Assembly (NCBI GenBank): GCA_964291375.2
Contig: OZ219809.1
Span: forward strand, 372,001-436,000
DNA length: 64,000 nucleotides
Reading direction: 5' to 3'
From: 3107 sp001483205
Lineage (GTDB): Bacteria > Pseudomonadota > Alphaproteobacteria > Rhodobacterales > Rhodobacteraceae
Positions 52,957-60,891 of the stretch are shown in pieces. The position numbers were made by a program, and so were the translations under genes. How positions within the stretch are numbered: position 1 is the stretch's first letter; every line of letters begins with the position of its first letter. The notes below the pieces were generated by a model. The model had not been told where the DNA came from. It saw nothing but the letters and a program-made list of their open reading frames with translations, and made no database searches.

Positions 52957-53067
52957 GCCTTCAATACCCTTTCCTAGGCGATGTTCTGGCGTCGTGACCC
53001 GAATCAGGCGTCCCGGCGCCGATCCCGGTATCAATCGGGACAAGGCCCCGATCAGCTTCGCAGGGCT

Positions 53068-53096
53068 ATATAAGGATGGGGGGGTGGGGCTGCAAG
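53068..53096 (-). promoter_or_regulatory. Candidate heat-shock (RpoH-type) promoter for dnaK
   Basis: On the minus strand CTTGCA (from 53096) and CCTTATAT (53075-53068) lie 15 bp apart, near the RpoH -35 CTTG and -10 pattern of alphaproteobacteria. It would start transcription about 100 bp before dnaK. Overlaps the leader of the divergent alkB gene. Confidence 0.35.
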
Positions 53097-53163
53097 CCGC
53101 CGGATGCGCGGTTTTTGCGCGAAAACCGGGGGCGGGCGCGGGTTTTTCCGCTATCATGGCGGT

Positions 53164-53802
53164 ATGGCAAGCGACACGGAAAGCGACACGGAAACACCCG
53201 CCCCTGCCCTCAGCCTGCGCGGGTTCGCGATTTACCGGGGCCTGATTGCCCCTGATGCGCAACAGGCGATGGTGGCAGAGCTGCGCGCCGTTGCCCGTGC
53301 CGCGCCGCCGTTTTCGCCCGAGACCCCCGGCGGCGGGCGGATGTCGGTGCGGATGACCTCTGCCGGGCGCTATGGCTGGTATTCGGACCGGCGCGGCTAT
53401 CGCTATGTGCGCACCCACCCGAACGGCACGCCATGGCCGCCGGTTCCGCCGTCGGTTCTCGGCCTGTGGCGCGGGGTGATCGGGGATGCGCGCGACCCGG
53501 ATTGCTGTCTGGTCAATTTCTATGGCGAGGGCGCGCGGATGGGGATGCACCGGGACAGGGATGAGGCCGACTTCAGGTGGCCGGTGCTGTCGGTCTCGCT
53601 TGGCGATGAGGGGCGTTTGCGGGTTGGCGGTGAACAGCGCGGCGGGCGGACGGATGCGCTGTGGCTGTGTTCCGGCGATGTGGTGGTGATGGGGGGTGCG
53701 GCGCGGCTGGCCTATCACGGCGTGGATCGCATCCGGTTCGGCTCTTCAAAGTTGCTGCCGAAGGGCGGGCGTATCAATGTCACCCTGCGGGTGGTGGATT
53801 GA
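53164..53802 (+). CDS. alkB: AlkB-family alpha-ketoglutarate-dependent dioxygenase
   Basis: Oxidative demethylase for alkylated DNA or RNA bases. 212 residues. Iron ligands HxD in GMHRDRDEADFRWPVLSVSL and the distal His in MGGAARLAYHGVDRI; 2-oxoglutarate Arg pair in INVTLRVVD. The nucleotide-binding loop GGGRMSVRMTSAGRYGWYSD is AlkB-like. ATG 53164 yields MASDTESDTETPAPAL. Divergent from dnaK. Confidence 0.92.
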   Translation: MASDTESDTETPAPALSLRGFAIYRGLIAPDAQQAMVAELRAVARAAPPFSPETPGGGRMSVRMTSAGRYGWYSDRRGYRYVRTHPNGTPWPPVPPSVLGLWRGVIGDARDPDCCLVNFYGEGARMGMHRDRDEADFRWPVLSVSLGDEGRLRVGGEQRGGRTDALWLCSGDVVVMGGAARLAYHGVDRIRFGSSKLLPKGGRINVTLRVVD

Positions 53803-53945
53803 AGGGCCTCTGCATGGTGGCACATCGACAGCCAAACCGTCCGTCCGACTGAGCTAATATGTCAGAGGCCTCACCCTTACCCGCGGGTAAGGCGCGGCCC
53901 GGCCCAAGCCAATATGCAGAAGTTTTTCCGGGGCAGAGCTTCGCC
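53803..53945. repeat. Repeat block with the symmetric palindrome variant
   Basis: GCCTCTGCATGGTGGCACAT (53807), inverted end TATGTCAGAGGCCT, the palindrome CTTACCCGCGGGTAAG (53876-53891), and inverted end TATGCAGAAGTTTT. The palindrome differs from the common form at two mirrored positions, keeping perfect symmetry. Confidence 0.75.
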
Positions 53946-54047
53946 CGTCCCGCCCGGTCGCGCCACCACCCCGCCCCCTGCACACGGTCCTTGCCCATCC
54001 CCCGCGCACCGATCATAACAGAGGGCGCAACTCAAAGGGGGCGTATC

Positions 54048-54845
54048 TTGGATCATGTCAGGCTGATGGGCGTCTTTCGCCGTCTCGCGCTCAAGGCAGG
54101 CGCGCGGATCATGGAGATTTACGAGGCCGGAAACGTCGCGGTGAAAACCAAACCCGACACAAGCCCGGTGACCATCGCCGACGAGGCCGCCGATGCGCTG
54201 ATCGTCGCCGGTCTCAGGGCGGCCTTCCCGGACATCCTGACGGTGACCGAGGAACAGGCCGCTTCTCACCACCGCACGGCGGACAGGTTCATCATCGTCG
54301 ATCCGCTGGACGGCACACGGGAGTTCATCAGGCGGCGCGGCGATTTCACCGTCAATATTGCGCTGGTTGAGGGCGGTTTGCCCGTGCGGGGGGTCGTCTA
54401 TGCCCCGGCGAGGGGGCGGCTGTTTATGACCGCCCCGGATGGCGGAGCGGTCGAAGAGACCGGGCGTTTCGACCGGGATACGCCCGGCAACATGCGGACG
54501 CTGAGCGTCTCGGCCCCTGACAACGCGGCCCTGAGCATCGTTGCCTCGATGTCGAATTGTGACCGGGCAACCGAGGATTATATCGCCCGGTATGCGGTCG
54601 GGCGGCGGCAGAGCGCCGGGGCGTCGCTGAAATTCTGCATGGTGGCGGCGGGCGAGGCCGACCTCTACCCGCGTCTCGGGCGGACGATGGAGTGGGATAC
54701 GGCGGCGGGCCATGCGGTGCTGCGGGGCGCGGGCGGGCAGGTGGCGCGGCTTGATGACCATAGGCCGCTGACCTACGGCAAGCCGGGGTATGAAAACCCG
54801 TCCTTTGTTGCCTTCGCGCCGGGCGTTGCGCTGAGGTCGTCCTGA
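54048..54845 (+). CDS. cysQ: 3'(2'),5'-bisphosphate nucleotidase CysQ
   Basis: Dephosphorylates PAP (and PAPS) released in sulfate assimilation; inositol-monophosphatase fold. 265 residues. Metal-binding motifs KTKPDTSPVTIADEAADALI, TEEQAASH, IIVDPLDGTREFIRRRGDF and EWDTAAGHAVLRGAGG. Start: TTG 54048 has AAAGGGGGC at good distance; ATG 54066 is in frame. TGATG overlap with kdsB. Confidence 0.9.
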   Translation: MDHVRLMGVFRRLALKAGARIMEIYEAGNVAVKTKPDTSPVTIADEAADALIVAGLRAAFPDILTVTEEQAASHHRTADRFIIVDPLDGTREFIRRRGDFTVNIALVEGGLPVRGVVYAPARGRLFMTAPDGGAVEETGRFDRDTPGNMRTLSVSAPDNAALSIVASMSNCDRATEDYIARYAVGRRQSAGASLKFCMVAAGEADLYPRLGRTMEWDTAAGHAVLRGAGGQVARLDDHRPLTYGKPGYENPSFVAFAPGVALRSS

Positions 54846-55648
54846 TGCGTGCCCTGATCGTCATCCCCGCCCGCTATGCGTCCACCCGCTATCCGGGCAA
54901 GCCGCTGGTCCTGCTGAAAGGCGCGGGCGGGCAGGCCAAATCGCTTCTCCGCCGCAGTTGGGAGGCCGCAGAGGCCGTGACCGGCGTCGCCCGGATCATC
55001 ATTGCCACCGATGATGAGCGGATCAGGGACCATGCCGGGGCGTTCGGGGCAGAGGTGGTGATGACCCCGGACACCTGCGCCAACGGCACCGAACGCTGTG
55101 CGGCGGCGATGGCGACGGCGGGCGGGGACCATGACATCATTGTCAACCTTCAGGGCGATGCGCCGCTGACCCCGGCCCCGGCGGTCGAAAAGATCATCGC
55201 CGCCCTTGACGCCGATCCGTCCGCCGCGCTGACGACTCCGGTTCTGCGTTGCGACGGGGCGGCGCTGAACGGCTTTCGGGCTGACCGGCGCGCGGGCCGT
55301 GTCGGGGGCACGACGGCGGTTTTCGACCGCACGGGCCATGCGCTCTATTTCTCGAAAGAGGTCATCCCCCATAGCGGTGACGATTATGCCGATGCCGCGC
55401 CCACCCCGGTGTTCCACCATATGGGCGTCTATGCCTATCGGGCGGAGACCCTGCGCGCCTATCCCGGCTGGCGGCCCGGCCCGCTGGAGCGGCTCGAAGG
55501 GCTGGAGCAGTTGCGGTTTCTCGAGAACGGCCACAAGGTGCGCTGTGTCGAGGTCACCGCGCGGGGGGGGGCCGCGTTTCGGGAGGTGAACAACCCAGGT
55601 GATGTGCCGGTGGTGGAGGCGGCGCTTGCTGCTCTGGGCATCGACTGA
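54845..55648 (+). CDS. kdsB: 3-deoxy-manno-octulosonate cytidylyltransferase
   Basis: Activates Kdo to CMP-Kdo for lipopolysaccharide or capsule. 267 residues. Nucleotide-binding start LIVIPARYASTRYPGKPLVL, ATDDERI, NGTERCAAAM, IIVNLQGDAPLTPAPAVEKI, YFSKEVIPHSG and HHMGVYAYRAETLRAY. The paired cysQ-kdsB order also occurs in other Rhodobacteraceae by my memory; it may serve a capsule rather than core LPS. Confidence 0.93.
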   Translation: MRALIVIPARYASTRYPGKPLVLLKGAGGQAKSLLRRSWEAAEAVTGVARIIIATDDERIRDHAGAFGAEVVMTPDTCANGTERCAAAMATAGGDHDIIVNLQGDAPLTPAPAVEKIIAALDADPSAALTTPVLRCDGAALNGFRADRRAGRVGGTTAVFDRTGHALYFSKEVIPHSGDDYADAAPTPVFHHMGVYAYRAETLRAYPGWRPGPLERLEGLEQLRFLENGHKVRCVEVTARGGAAFREVNNPGDVPVVEAALAALGID

Positions 55649-55669
55649 AACCCGCGCTGGTTGGCGGGG

Positions 55670-55960
55670 GGGCGTCGCGGGGTGAGGCCCGGCCCGGAAG
55701 TGGTTCGGCGCATCGCTTCCCAAATACCCCGCCCGGCGCTTGCGCCGGGCAGCGCCTGCCTGCCCCCCGGCAGGCGCTTTGAACCCATCAACCTATTGGA
55801 ACGTATGGACTTTATGGAAAGGCTATTGCCAATGCGGACTGTCTCGAAAAGCGCCCGCCCAGGCAGGCGGCTGCCCGGCCCGGCGAGGGGGGCACCCTTA
55901 TCCGCGGATAAGGTAAGCTGCACTGACCTGTCCCCTGACGTTCCGCCGCTCCGTCCCCGC
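55670..55960. repeat. Repeat block with core unit and a palindrome, upstream of the tRNA genes
   Basis: Contains CCCAAATACCCCGCCCGGCG, hairpin CCCGGCGCTTGCGCCGGGC, stem AGCGCCTGCC/GGCAGGCGCT, core TATGGACTTTATGGAAAGGC, right arm AAAGCGCCCGCCCAGGCAGG, then CTTATCCGCGGATAAG (55897-55912) in place of the usual inverted end. The left end is missing. It shows that the palindrome can substitute for, or be fused next to, a unit's end. Confidence 0.78.
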
Positions 55961-56052
55961 ATCCGACCGACCCGACCGGTCGGCCCATTCAGCGTAGGGT
56001 TTCCCCTTGCTCTTGCGCGCCCGCCCGGTTGGGGGTATTGGACCCCGGCGGC

Positions 56053-56127
56053 GGGTGATTAGCTCAGTGGTAGAGCGCTTCGTTCACATCGAAGATGTCG
56101 GGAGTTCGAATCTCTCATCACCCACCA
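56053..56127 (+). tRNA. tRNA-Val (CAC)
   Basis: Cloverleaf with acceptor GGGTGAT/ATCACCC, anticodon stem CTTCG/CGAAG around TTCACAT, T-arm GGAGTTCGAATCTC and encoded CCA. The body resembles the tRNA-Val(TAC) 100 bp downstream. Confidence 0.93.
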
Positions 56128-56152
56128 TATCCGCGCCGCCCGAGGGCCTGCC

Positions 56153-56227
56153 GGGTGATTAGCTCAGTGGTAGAGCGCTTCGTTTACACCGAAGATGCCG
56201 GGAGTTCGAATCTCTCATCACCCACCA
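56153..56227 (+). tRNA. tRNA-Val (TAC)
   Basis: Same acceptor and arms as the previous tRNA, anticodon loop TTTACAC, encoded CCA. Start-to-start distance is exactly 100 bp, suggesting tandem duplication followed by anticodon change. Confidence 0.94.
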
Positions 56228-56310
56228 CATCCTGTTGAGGCGGGCCGGGCGATTGCCCCTGATCTTTCCGCCCCCGGTGACGTTTTGCGCGATTTGCTAT
56301 GCGCAACCGC

Positions 56311-56340
56311 TTGACGCCGCCCGCCCGCGCGCTTAGAAGG
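56311..56340 (+). promoter_or_regulatory. Candidate sigma-70 promoter for tRNA-Asp
   Basis: TTGACG (56311-56316), 17-bp spacer, TAGAAG (56334-56339), about 40 bp before the tRNA-Asp gene. A -35 of TTGACG is common in alphaproteobacterial stable-RNA promoters. Confidence 0.45.
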
Positions 56341-56378
56341 CGCACCATGCTTCGGGCGTCAGTCCGGGCGAGCGATGC

Positions 56379-56455
56379 GCGGTTGTAGCTCAGTCGGTTA
56401 GAGTACCGGCCTGTCACGCCGGGGGTCGCGGGTTCGAGCCCCGTCAACCGCGCCA
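56379..56455 (+). tRNA. tRNA-Asp (GTC)
   Basis: Acceptor GCGGTTG/CAACCGC, anticodon stem CCGGC/GCCGG with loop CTGTCAC, T-arm GCGGGTTCGAGCCCCGT, encoded CCA. Confidence 0.95.
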
Positions 56456-56541
56456 TCACTTCTTTGCCATGCCCCGTTATCCGTATGGCCGCGTTTTGGG
56501 GCGGGGATTGACCCTGTATTCCGGTTGTTTTATATCCCCCG

Positions 56542-56865
56542 ATGATGACGTTCGCTTACAAAGAAATCCAAATCATCAAAGGAATGCTTGCTCGCGGCGA
56601 CAAGCAGCATGACATCGCCGCGTTCTTTGGTGTGAATGGCGGACGCATCGCCGAGGTCTCGACGGGCGACTGCGCATATCCCAGCGCCCCGCCACTGCCG
56701 GAAAACCAACTGCCGCCAAAGGGGCCTTATCCGTCGCCATACGCTTGCCAGAAGGCAAAGCAGGCGCTGGGAAACCTTGCGAAGGAAATCGCGAATACCG
56801 ATGAGGATCGGCTGCGGGAAAAAGCGGTTGCCGGTATTCGCGAAGTGCTTAAGAAGTTACAATAG
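56542..56865 (+). CDS. Small HTH-like protein near tRNA genes
   Basis: 107 residues (second ATG at 56545). The N-terminal 40 residues, KGMLARGDKQHDIAAFFGVN GGRIAEV in sequence, look like a helix-turn-helix of the type found in short phage or integrated-element proteins. A Pro-rich middle and a basic C-terminal helix (RLREKAVAGIREVLKKLQ) follow. No family named. Its place just after a tRNA-Asp gene fits a remnant of an integrated element, but no integrase or attachment repeat is seen. Confidence 0.55.
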   Translation: MMTFAYKEIQIIKGMLARGDKQHDIAAFFGVNGGRIAEVSTGDCAYPSAPPLPENQLPPKGPYPSPYACQKAKQALGNLAKEIANTDEDRLREKAVAGIREVLKKLQ

Positions 56866-57756
56866 CCCCCCGTCCCGGGGCAGCCGATACACCCGCCACC
56901 CCTGCATCCGGCGGCGGAACCATGTGCGCTGGCGCTTGGCATATTGGCGAGAGGCCGCCTTTGCCCGCTCCACCGCCTGATCCAGAGTAATCTCTCCGCA
57001 CAGATGCGCGATCAGCTCTGCCGCGCCGATGGCCCGCGACGACAGCCGCCCCGGTTCCCAATCCGCCAGCATCCCGCGCGCTTCCTCCAGCGCGCCCCGC
57101 GCCATCATCCCGTCAAAGCGCTGCGCAATCCGCCCTTCCAGCCAGTCCTGGTCGGCGTCGATAATGACCGGCACGCAGGCGAAAAGCGGCAGGCGCGGCG
57201 GCGGCGTGTCATCCTGCCAGGCGGCCAGCCCGCGCCCCGTCGCCCGCTGCACCTCCCACGCACGCCGCACCCGCACCGGGTTCTGCCGGTCAATCCGGGC
57301 CAGTGTCGCGCTGTCCAGGTCCGGCAGCATGGCGGCAACCCCGCCCTCAGCCATCAGCGCGTCGGCCTGTTCACGGATGCGCCGGTCGGGGGCGGGAATA
57401 TCGGCAAGCCCCTCAGTCAGCGCCCGGAAATAGAGGCCGGTGCCGCCGACAATCACCGGCGGGGCCTCAAACGTGGGCAGAAGCGCGCTGATGTCGCGCA
57501 GCCATGCCCCGACGGAATAGGTGCCCCGACAGGACACATGCCCGTAGAGGAAATGGGGGGCCAGTGCTTCGTCCTCTGCCGTGGGGCGCGCCGTCAGGAT
57601 GCGCCAGCCGTCAAACACCTGCAACGCATCGGCATTCACGACCGGGCGGGATTGTGCTGTGGCGATCCGCAGGGCGAGCGCCGATTTGCCCGAGGCCGTC
57701 GGCCCCGCGATCAGCACGGGCCGGTCATCCGGTATGTCGAAGGGCAGAGGGGGCAT
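56857..57756 (-). CDS. miaA: tRNA dimethylallyltransferase
   Basis: Adds the isopentenyl group to A37 of tRNAs that read UNN codons. 299 residues. P-loop LIAGPTASGKSALALRI, VNADALQVFDGWRILTARP, VGGTGLYFRALTEGL and RAIGAAELIAHLCGE, ending AKRQRTWFRRRM. Start ATG 57756 with GGAAG upstream. Convergent with the small HTH-like gene (stops overlap by 9 bp). Confidence 0.94.
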   Translation of the reverse strand: MPPLPFDIPDDRPVLIAGPTASGKSALALRIATAQSRPVVNADALQVFDGWRILTARPTAEDEALAPHFLYGHVSCRGTYSVGAWLRDISALLPTFEAPPVIVGGTGLYFRALTEGLADIPAPDRRIREQADALMAEGGVAAMLPDLDSATLARIDRQNPVRVRRAWEVQRATGRGLAAWQDDTPPPRLPLFACVPVIIDADQDWLEGRIAQRFDGMMARGALEEARGMLADWEPGRLSSRAIGAAELIAHLCGEITLDQAVERAKAASRQYAKRQRTWFRRRMQGWRVYRLPRDGGLL

Positions 57757-58789
57757 CTGAACGCTTCCGATGGTTCGTGACCGTGCGCGCCTTTCGATAC
57801 GCCGCCGGGGGGGAGTGGTCAAACATATGGCCTGAGACCTGGGCATAATGGTGCATCGGCGGCCAACCCGTGCCGCCCGGTCGCAAGACCGGGCCGCGCC
57901 GACCCGCCCCCCCCCACGGGGCGGCGGACCTTATCCGCGGATAAGGTCAACACCTCTGACCTATTGGCGCATCGGCGGAACGTCAGGGGACGGACCATCA
58001 CCCCTGCCTATTGGCGTATCGGCTGCCAGCTTGTCCCGCCCGGCGCTTGCGTCGGGCAGCGCCCGCCCCGCCCCACGGCGGGCGCTTTGCACCCGCCGGG
58101 CCGGGCGCTGCCTTTCGGACGGGTTGCGCCTCTGTTCCGGCACGGGGGGCGGCTTTGCCCTCGGATAAGGGCAGCCTGGGCCGGGCGGACGCTTTGCCGG
58201 AACAGAGGCGTGAACAGCCCGGCACGGGGGGCTTATCCGCGGATAAGGGCAGCACCTCTGACATATTGGCGCGTCAGTGGCCAACCTGTCCCGCCCGGTC
58301 GCAAGACCGGGCCGCGCCCGCCCCGCCCGCATGGCGGGCGCTTTGCACCCGCCGGGCCGGGCGCTGCCTTTCGGACGGGTCGCGCATCTGTTCCGGCACG
58401 GGGGCCGCTTATCCGCGGATAAGGGCAATACCTCTGACCTATTGGCGCATCGGCGGCCAACCATCCGCCCGGCGGAACGCCGGGCAGCGCCTTGGGGCTC
58501 CGCCCGTTCGGCCCTGAAACGGTCCCCCGGACCGTTTCCGAGACGGGCCTCACCCCCCGGCAGGCGCTATAAACGCCTCAATCGGTTGCAGCATATGGGC
58601 TTTATAGCAAGACCATCGCCAATGTGAACTGTCTCGAAAAGCGCCCGCCCAGGCAGGCGGCTGCCCGGCTGAGCGAATATCCAGAGGTCTTAAACAAGAC
58701 GGATACGCCCATCCCCCCGCTTCCCCGTTGAACCCGGCGGCGTTTTCGGACATGGTGCGCACAGCCGGATCACAAATCAGGGGCCATGG
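57757..58789. repeat. Large mosaic repeat block upstream of pyrH
   Basis: No gene in about 1030 bp. Repeats begin near 57836. Perfect palindromes at 57930, 58232 and 58408, each followed by GG(T/G)CAnnACCTCTGAC and TATTGGCG; hairpins CCCGGTCGCAAGACCGGGC (57880 and 58300), CCCGGCGCTTGCGTCGGGC (58040), CCCGGCGGAACGCCGGGC (58470); stems AGCGCCCGCC/GGCGGGCGCT; GAAACGGTCC/GGACCGTTTC (58516-58538); and from 58560 the core TATGGGCTTTATAGCAAGAC with right arm and end ATCCAGAGGTCTT (58690). The segments 57990-58190 and 58265-58430 are similar, pointing to local duplication. Confidence 0.83.
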
Positions 58790-59527
58790 ATGGACGCGGC
58801 ATCGCCAGAACAGACCGGAACCACCTTCAGGCGGGTTCTGCTGAAAATATCCGGTGAGGCCCTGATGGGGGATCAGGGCTTTGGCCTGCACCCCCCGACC
58901 GTCGGGCGCATTGCCGCAGAGGTCAAAGCGGTCCACGATCTGGGGGCCGAAATCTGCATGGTGATCGGCGGCGGCAATATCTTTCGCGGCCTTCAGGGAT
59001 CGGCCCAGGGGATGGAGCGCACCACCGCCGACTATATGGGGATGCTGGCCACCGTGATGAACGCGCTGGCCATGCAGTCGGCGCTGGAAGGCATAGGCGT
59101 CTTCACCCGCGTCATCAGCGCCATCCCGATGGATCAGATTTGCGAGCCGTATATCCGCCGCCGCGCCGTCCGGCATCTGGAAAAGCATCGGGTCTGCATC
59201 TTTGCCGCCGGAACCGGCAACCCCTATTTCACCACCGACACCGCGGCCACCCTGCGCGCCAGTGAAATGGGGTGCGAGGCGATCTTTAAGGGCACACGGG
59301 TTGATGGCGTCTATGACCGCGACCCGGAAACCCACCCTGACGCGCAACGCTTTGACAGCATTTCCTATGACGAAGTGCTGCAACGGCGTCTGCGGGTCAT
59401 GGATGCCTCGGCCATCGCGCTGGCGCGGGACAACGACTTGCCGATCATCGTCTTCTCTCTGGATGAGCCGGGGGGACTTCGGGGCGTTCTCGCCGGGAAG
59501 GGCGCCTATACAACCGTTCACGGTTGA
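58790..59527 (+). CDS. pyrH: UMP kinase
   Basis: Phosphorylates UMP to UDP. 245 residues, amino-acid-kinase fold: RRVLLKISGEALMGDQGFGL, ICMVIGGGNIFRGLQGSAQG, DYMGMLATVMNALAMQSALE and FAAGTGNPYFTTDTAATLRA. ATG 58790 (MDAASPEQTG) is used; ATG 58786 is in another frame. Start of the pyrH-frr-uppS-cdsA-dxr-rseP cluster; the expected upstream rpsB/tsf genes are not seen before the repeat block. Confidence 0.96.
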   Translation: MDAASPEQTGTTFRRVLLKISGEALMGDQGFGLHPPTVGRIAAEVKAVHDLGAEICMVIGGGNIFRGLQGSAQGMERTTADYMGMLATVMNALAMQSALEGIGVFTRVISAIPMDQICEPYIRRRAVRHLEKHRVCIFAAGTGNPYFTTDTAATLRASEMGCEAIFKGTRVDGVYDRDPETHPDAQRFDSISYDEVLQRRLRVMDASAIALARDNDLPIIVFSLDEPGGLRGVLAGKGAYTTVHG

Positions 59528-59562
59528 AGCCATGAAACCCCCGGCAGACAGTGGGAATGATC

Positions 59563-60123
59563 ATGTCTGATGTGGAAATCGACCTTGACGATCTTGACCG
59601 GCGCATGGACGGGGCGCTGGCGGCGCTCAGAACCGAATTTGCCGCGCTGCGCACCGGGCGGGCCTCTGCCGCGATGCTTGATCCGGTGATGGTGGACGCC
59701 TATGGCGCGAAAACGCCGATCAACCAGATCGGCACCATCAATGTGCCCGAGCCGCGCATGATCACCGTGAACGTCTGGGACAAGTCCCTGATTGGTGCGG
59801 CGGAAAAGGCGCTGCGCAACAGCGGGCTGGGGATCAACCCGCAACTCAACGGCCCGATCATCATGCTGCCGGTCCCGGAACTGAACGAAGAACGCCGCAG
59901 GGAGCTCGCCAAGGTCGCCGCGCAATATGCCGAGAACGCCCGCATCGCGGTCCGCAATGTGCGCCGGGACGGGATGGATCAGATCAGGAAGGCCAAGGCC
60001 GACGGCATGTCCGAGGACGATCAGAAATTTTGGGAAACCGAGGTGCAGGAACTGACCGACACCCATATCAAAACAGTGGACGAAGCGCTTGAGACCAAGC
60101 GGGCCGAGATCATGCAGGTCTGA
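59563..60123 (+). CDS. frr: Ribosome recycling factor
   Basis: Splits terminated ribosomes with EF-G. 186 residues from ATG 59563 (MSDVEIDLDDLDRRMDGALA), the usual length; ATG 59557 and GTG 59551 are also in frame. Helical domain and FRTGRAS-type LRTGRASAAMLDPVMVDAYG, then MITVNVWDKS and RRDGMDQIRKAKADGMSEDD. Confidence 0.96.
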   Translation: MSDVEIDLDDLDRRMDGALAALRTEFAALRTGRASAAMLDPVMVDAYGAKTPINQIGTINVPEPRMITVNVWDKSLIGAAEKALRNSGLGINPQLNGPIIMLPVPELNEERRRELAKVAAQYAENARIAVRNVRRDGMDQIRKAKADGMSEDDQKFWETEVQELTDTHIKTVDEALETKRAEIMQV

Positions 60124-60159
60124 CCGGATGCAGGGCGCGCACAGGCAGAGGGCAGCGGC

Positions 60160-60891
60160 TTGACCCGATCAGAACCCGCCTCTTCCGGCTCCGGCCCCCG
60201 GCATGTGGCCATCATCATGGACGGCAACGGCCGCTGGGCATTGCAGCGGGGCCAGCCGCGCCTGTTCGGCCATCAGGCCGGGGCGCGACGGGCGCGGGAA
60301 ATCGTCGGGGCTTGCCCCCGGCTGGGGGTGAAATACCTGACCATCTTTGCCTTCTCGACCGAAAACTGGAAACGCACCCAGGCCGAGGTCAGCGGCCTGA
60401 TGTCACTGTTCCGCCGCTATATCGTCCGCGAGGCAAAGGTGCTCGACGAAAACAATGTCAAGGTCCGGTTTATCGGCGACCGGGTGCGGCTTGACCCGGT
60501 GCTGGCCGATCTGATGGATGAGCTGGAGCTTCTGACCGCCGGCAACACCGGCACCACGCTGACCGTCGCCGTCAATTACGGGGGCCGCGATGAGGTGGCC
60601 CGTGCGACACGGCGACTGGCCGAGGATGTTGCAGCGGGGCGGCTGAAGCCCGGTGACGTGAACGAGGAAACCCTGCCCCGGTATCTGGACACCCATGTTC
60701 TGCCTGACCCGGACCTGGTGATCCGCACCAGTGGCGAGGCGCGCATCTCGAATTTTCTGCTCTGGCAGTCCGCCTATGCCGAGTATGAGTTTGTCAATAC
60801 CCTGTGGCCCGACTTTACGACAGAGATGTTTGCCGGGATCATCGGCAGTTACGGCGCGCGCGTGCGTCGGTTCGGGAGTGCCGGAACATGA
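60160..60891 (+). CDS. uppS: Isoprenyl transferase (undecaprenyl diphosphate synthase)
   Basis: Makes the C55 lipid carrier for cell-wall synthesis. 243 residues. HVAIIMDGNGRWALQRG with catalytic Asp, LTIFAFSTENWKR, TLTVAVNYGGRDEV and RTSGEARISNFLLWQSAYAE. TTG start at 60160 with GCAGAGGG upstream. ATGA overlap with cdsA. Confidence 0.95.
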   Translation: MTRSEPASSGSGPRHVAIIMDGNGRWALQRGQPRLFGHQAGARRAREIVGACPRLGVKYLTIFAFSTENWKRTQAEVSGLMSLFRRYIVREAKVLDENNVKVRFIGDRVRLDPVLADLMDELELLTAGNTGTTLTVAVNYGGRDEVARATRRLAEDVAAGRLKPGDVNEETLPRYLDTHVLPDPDLVIRTSGEARISNFLLWQSAYAEYEFVNTLWPDFTTEMFAGIIGSYGARVRRFGSAGT

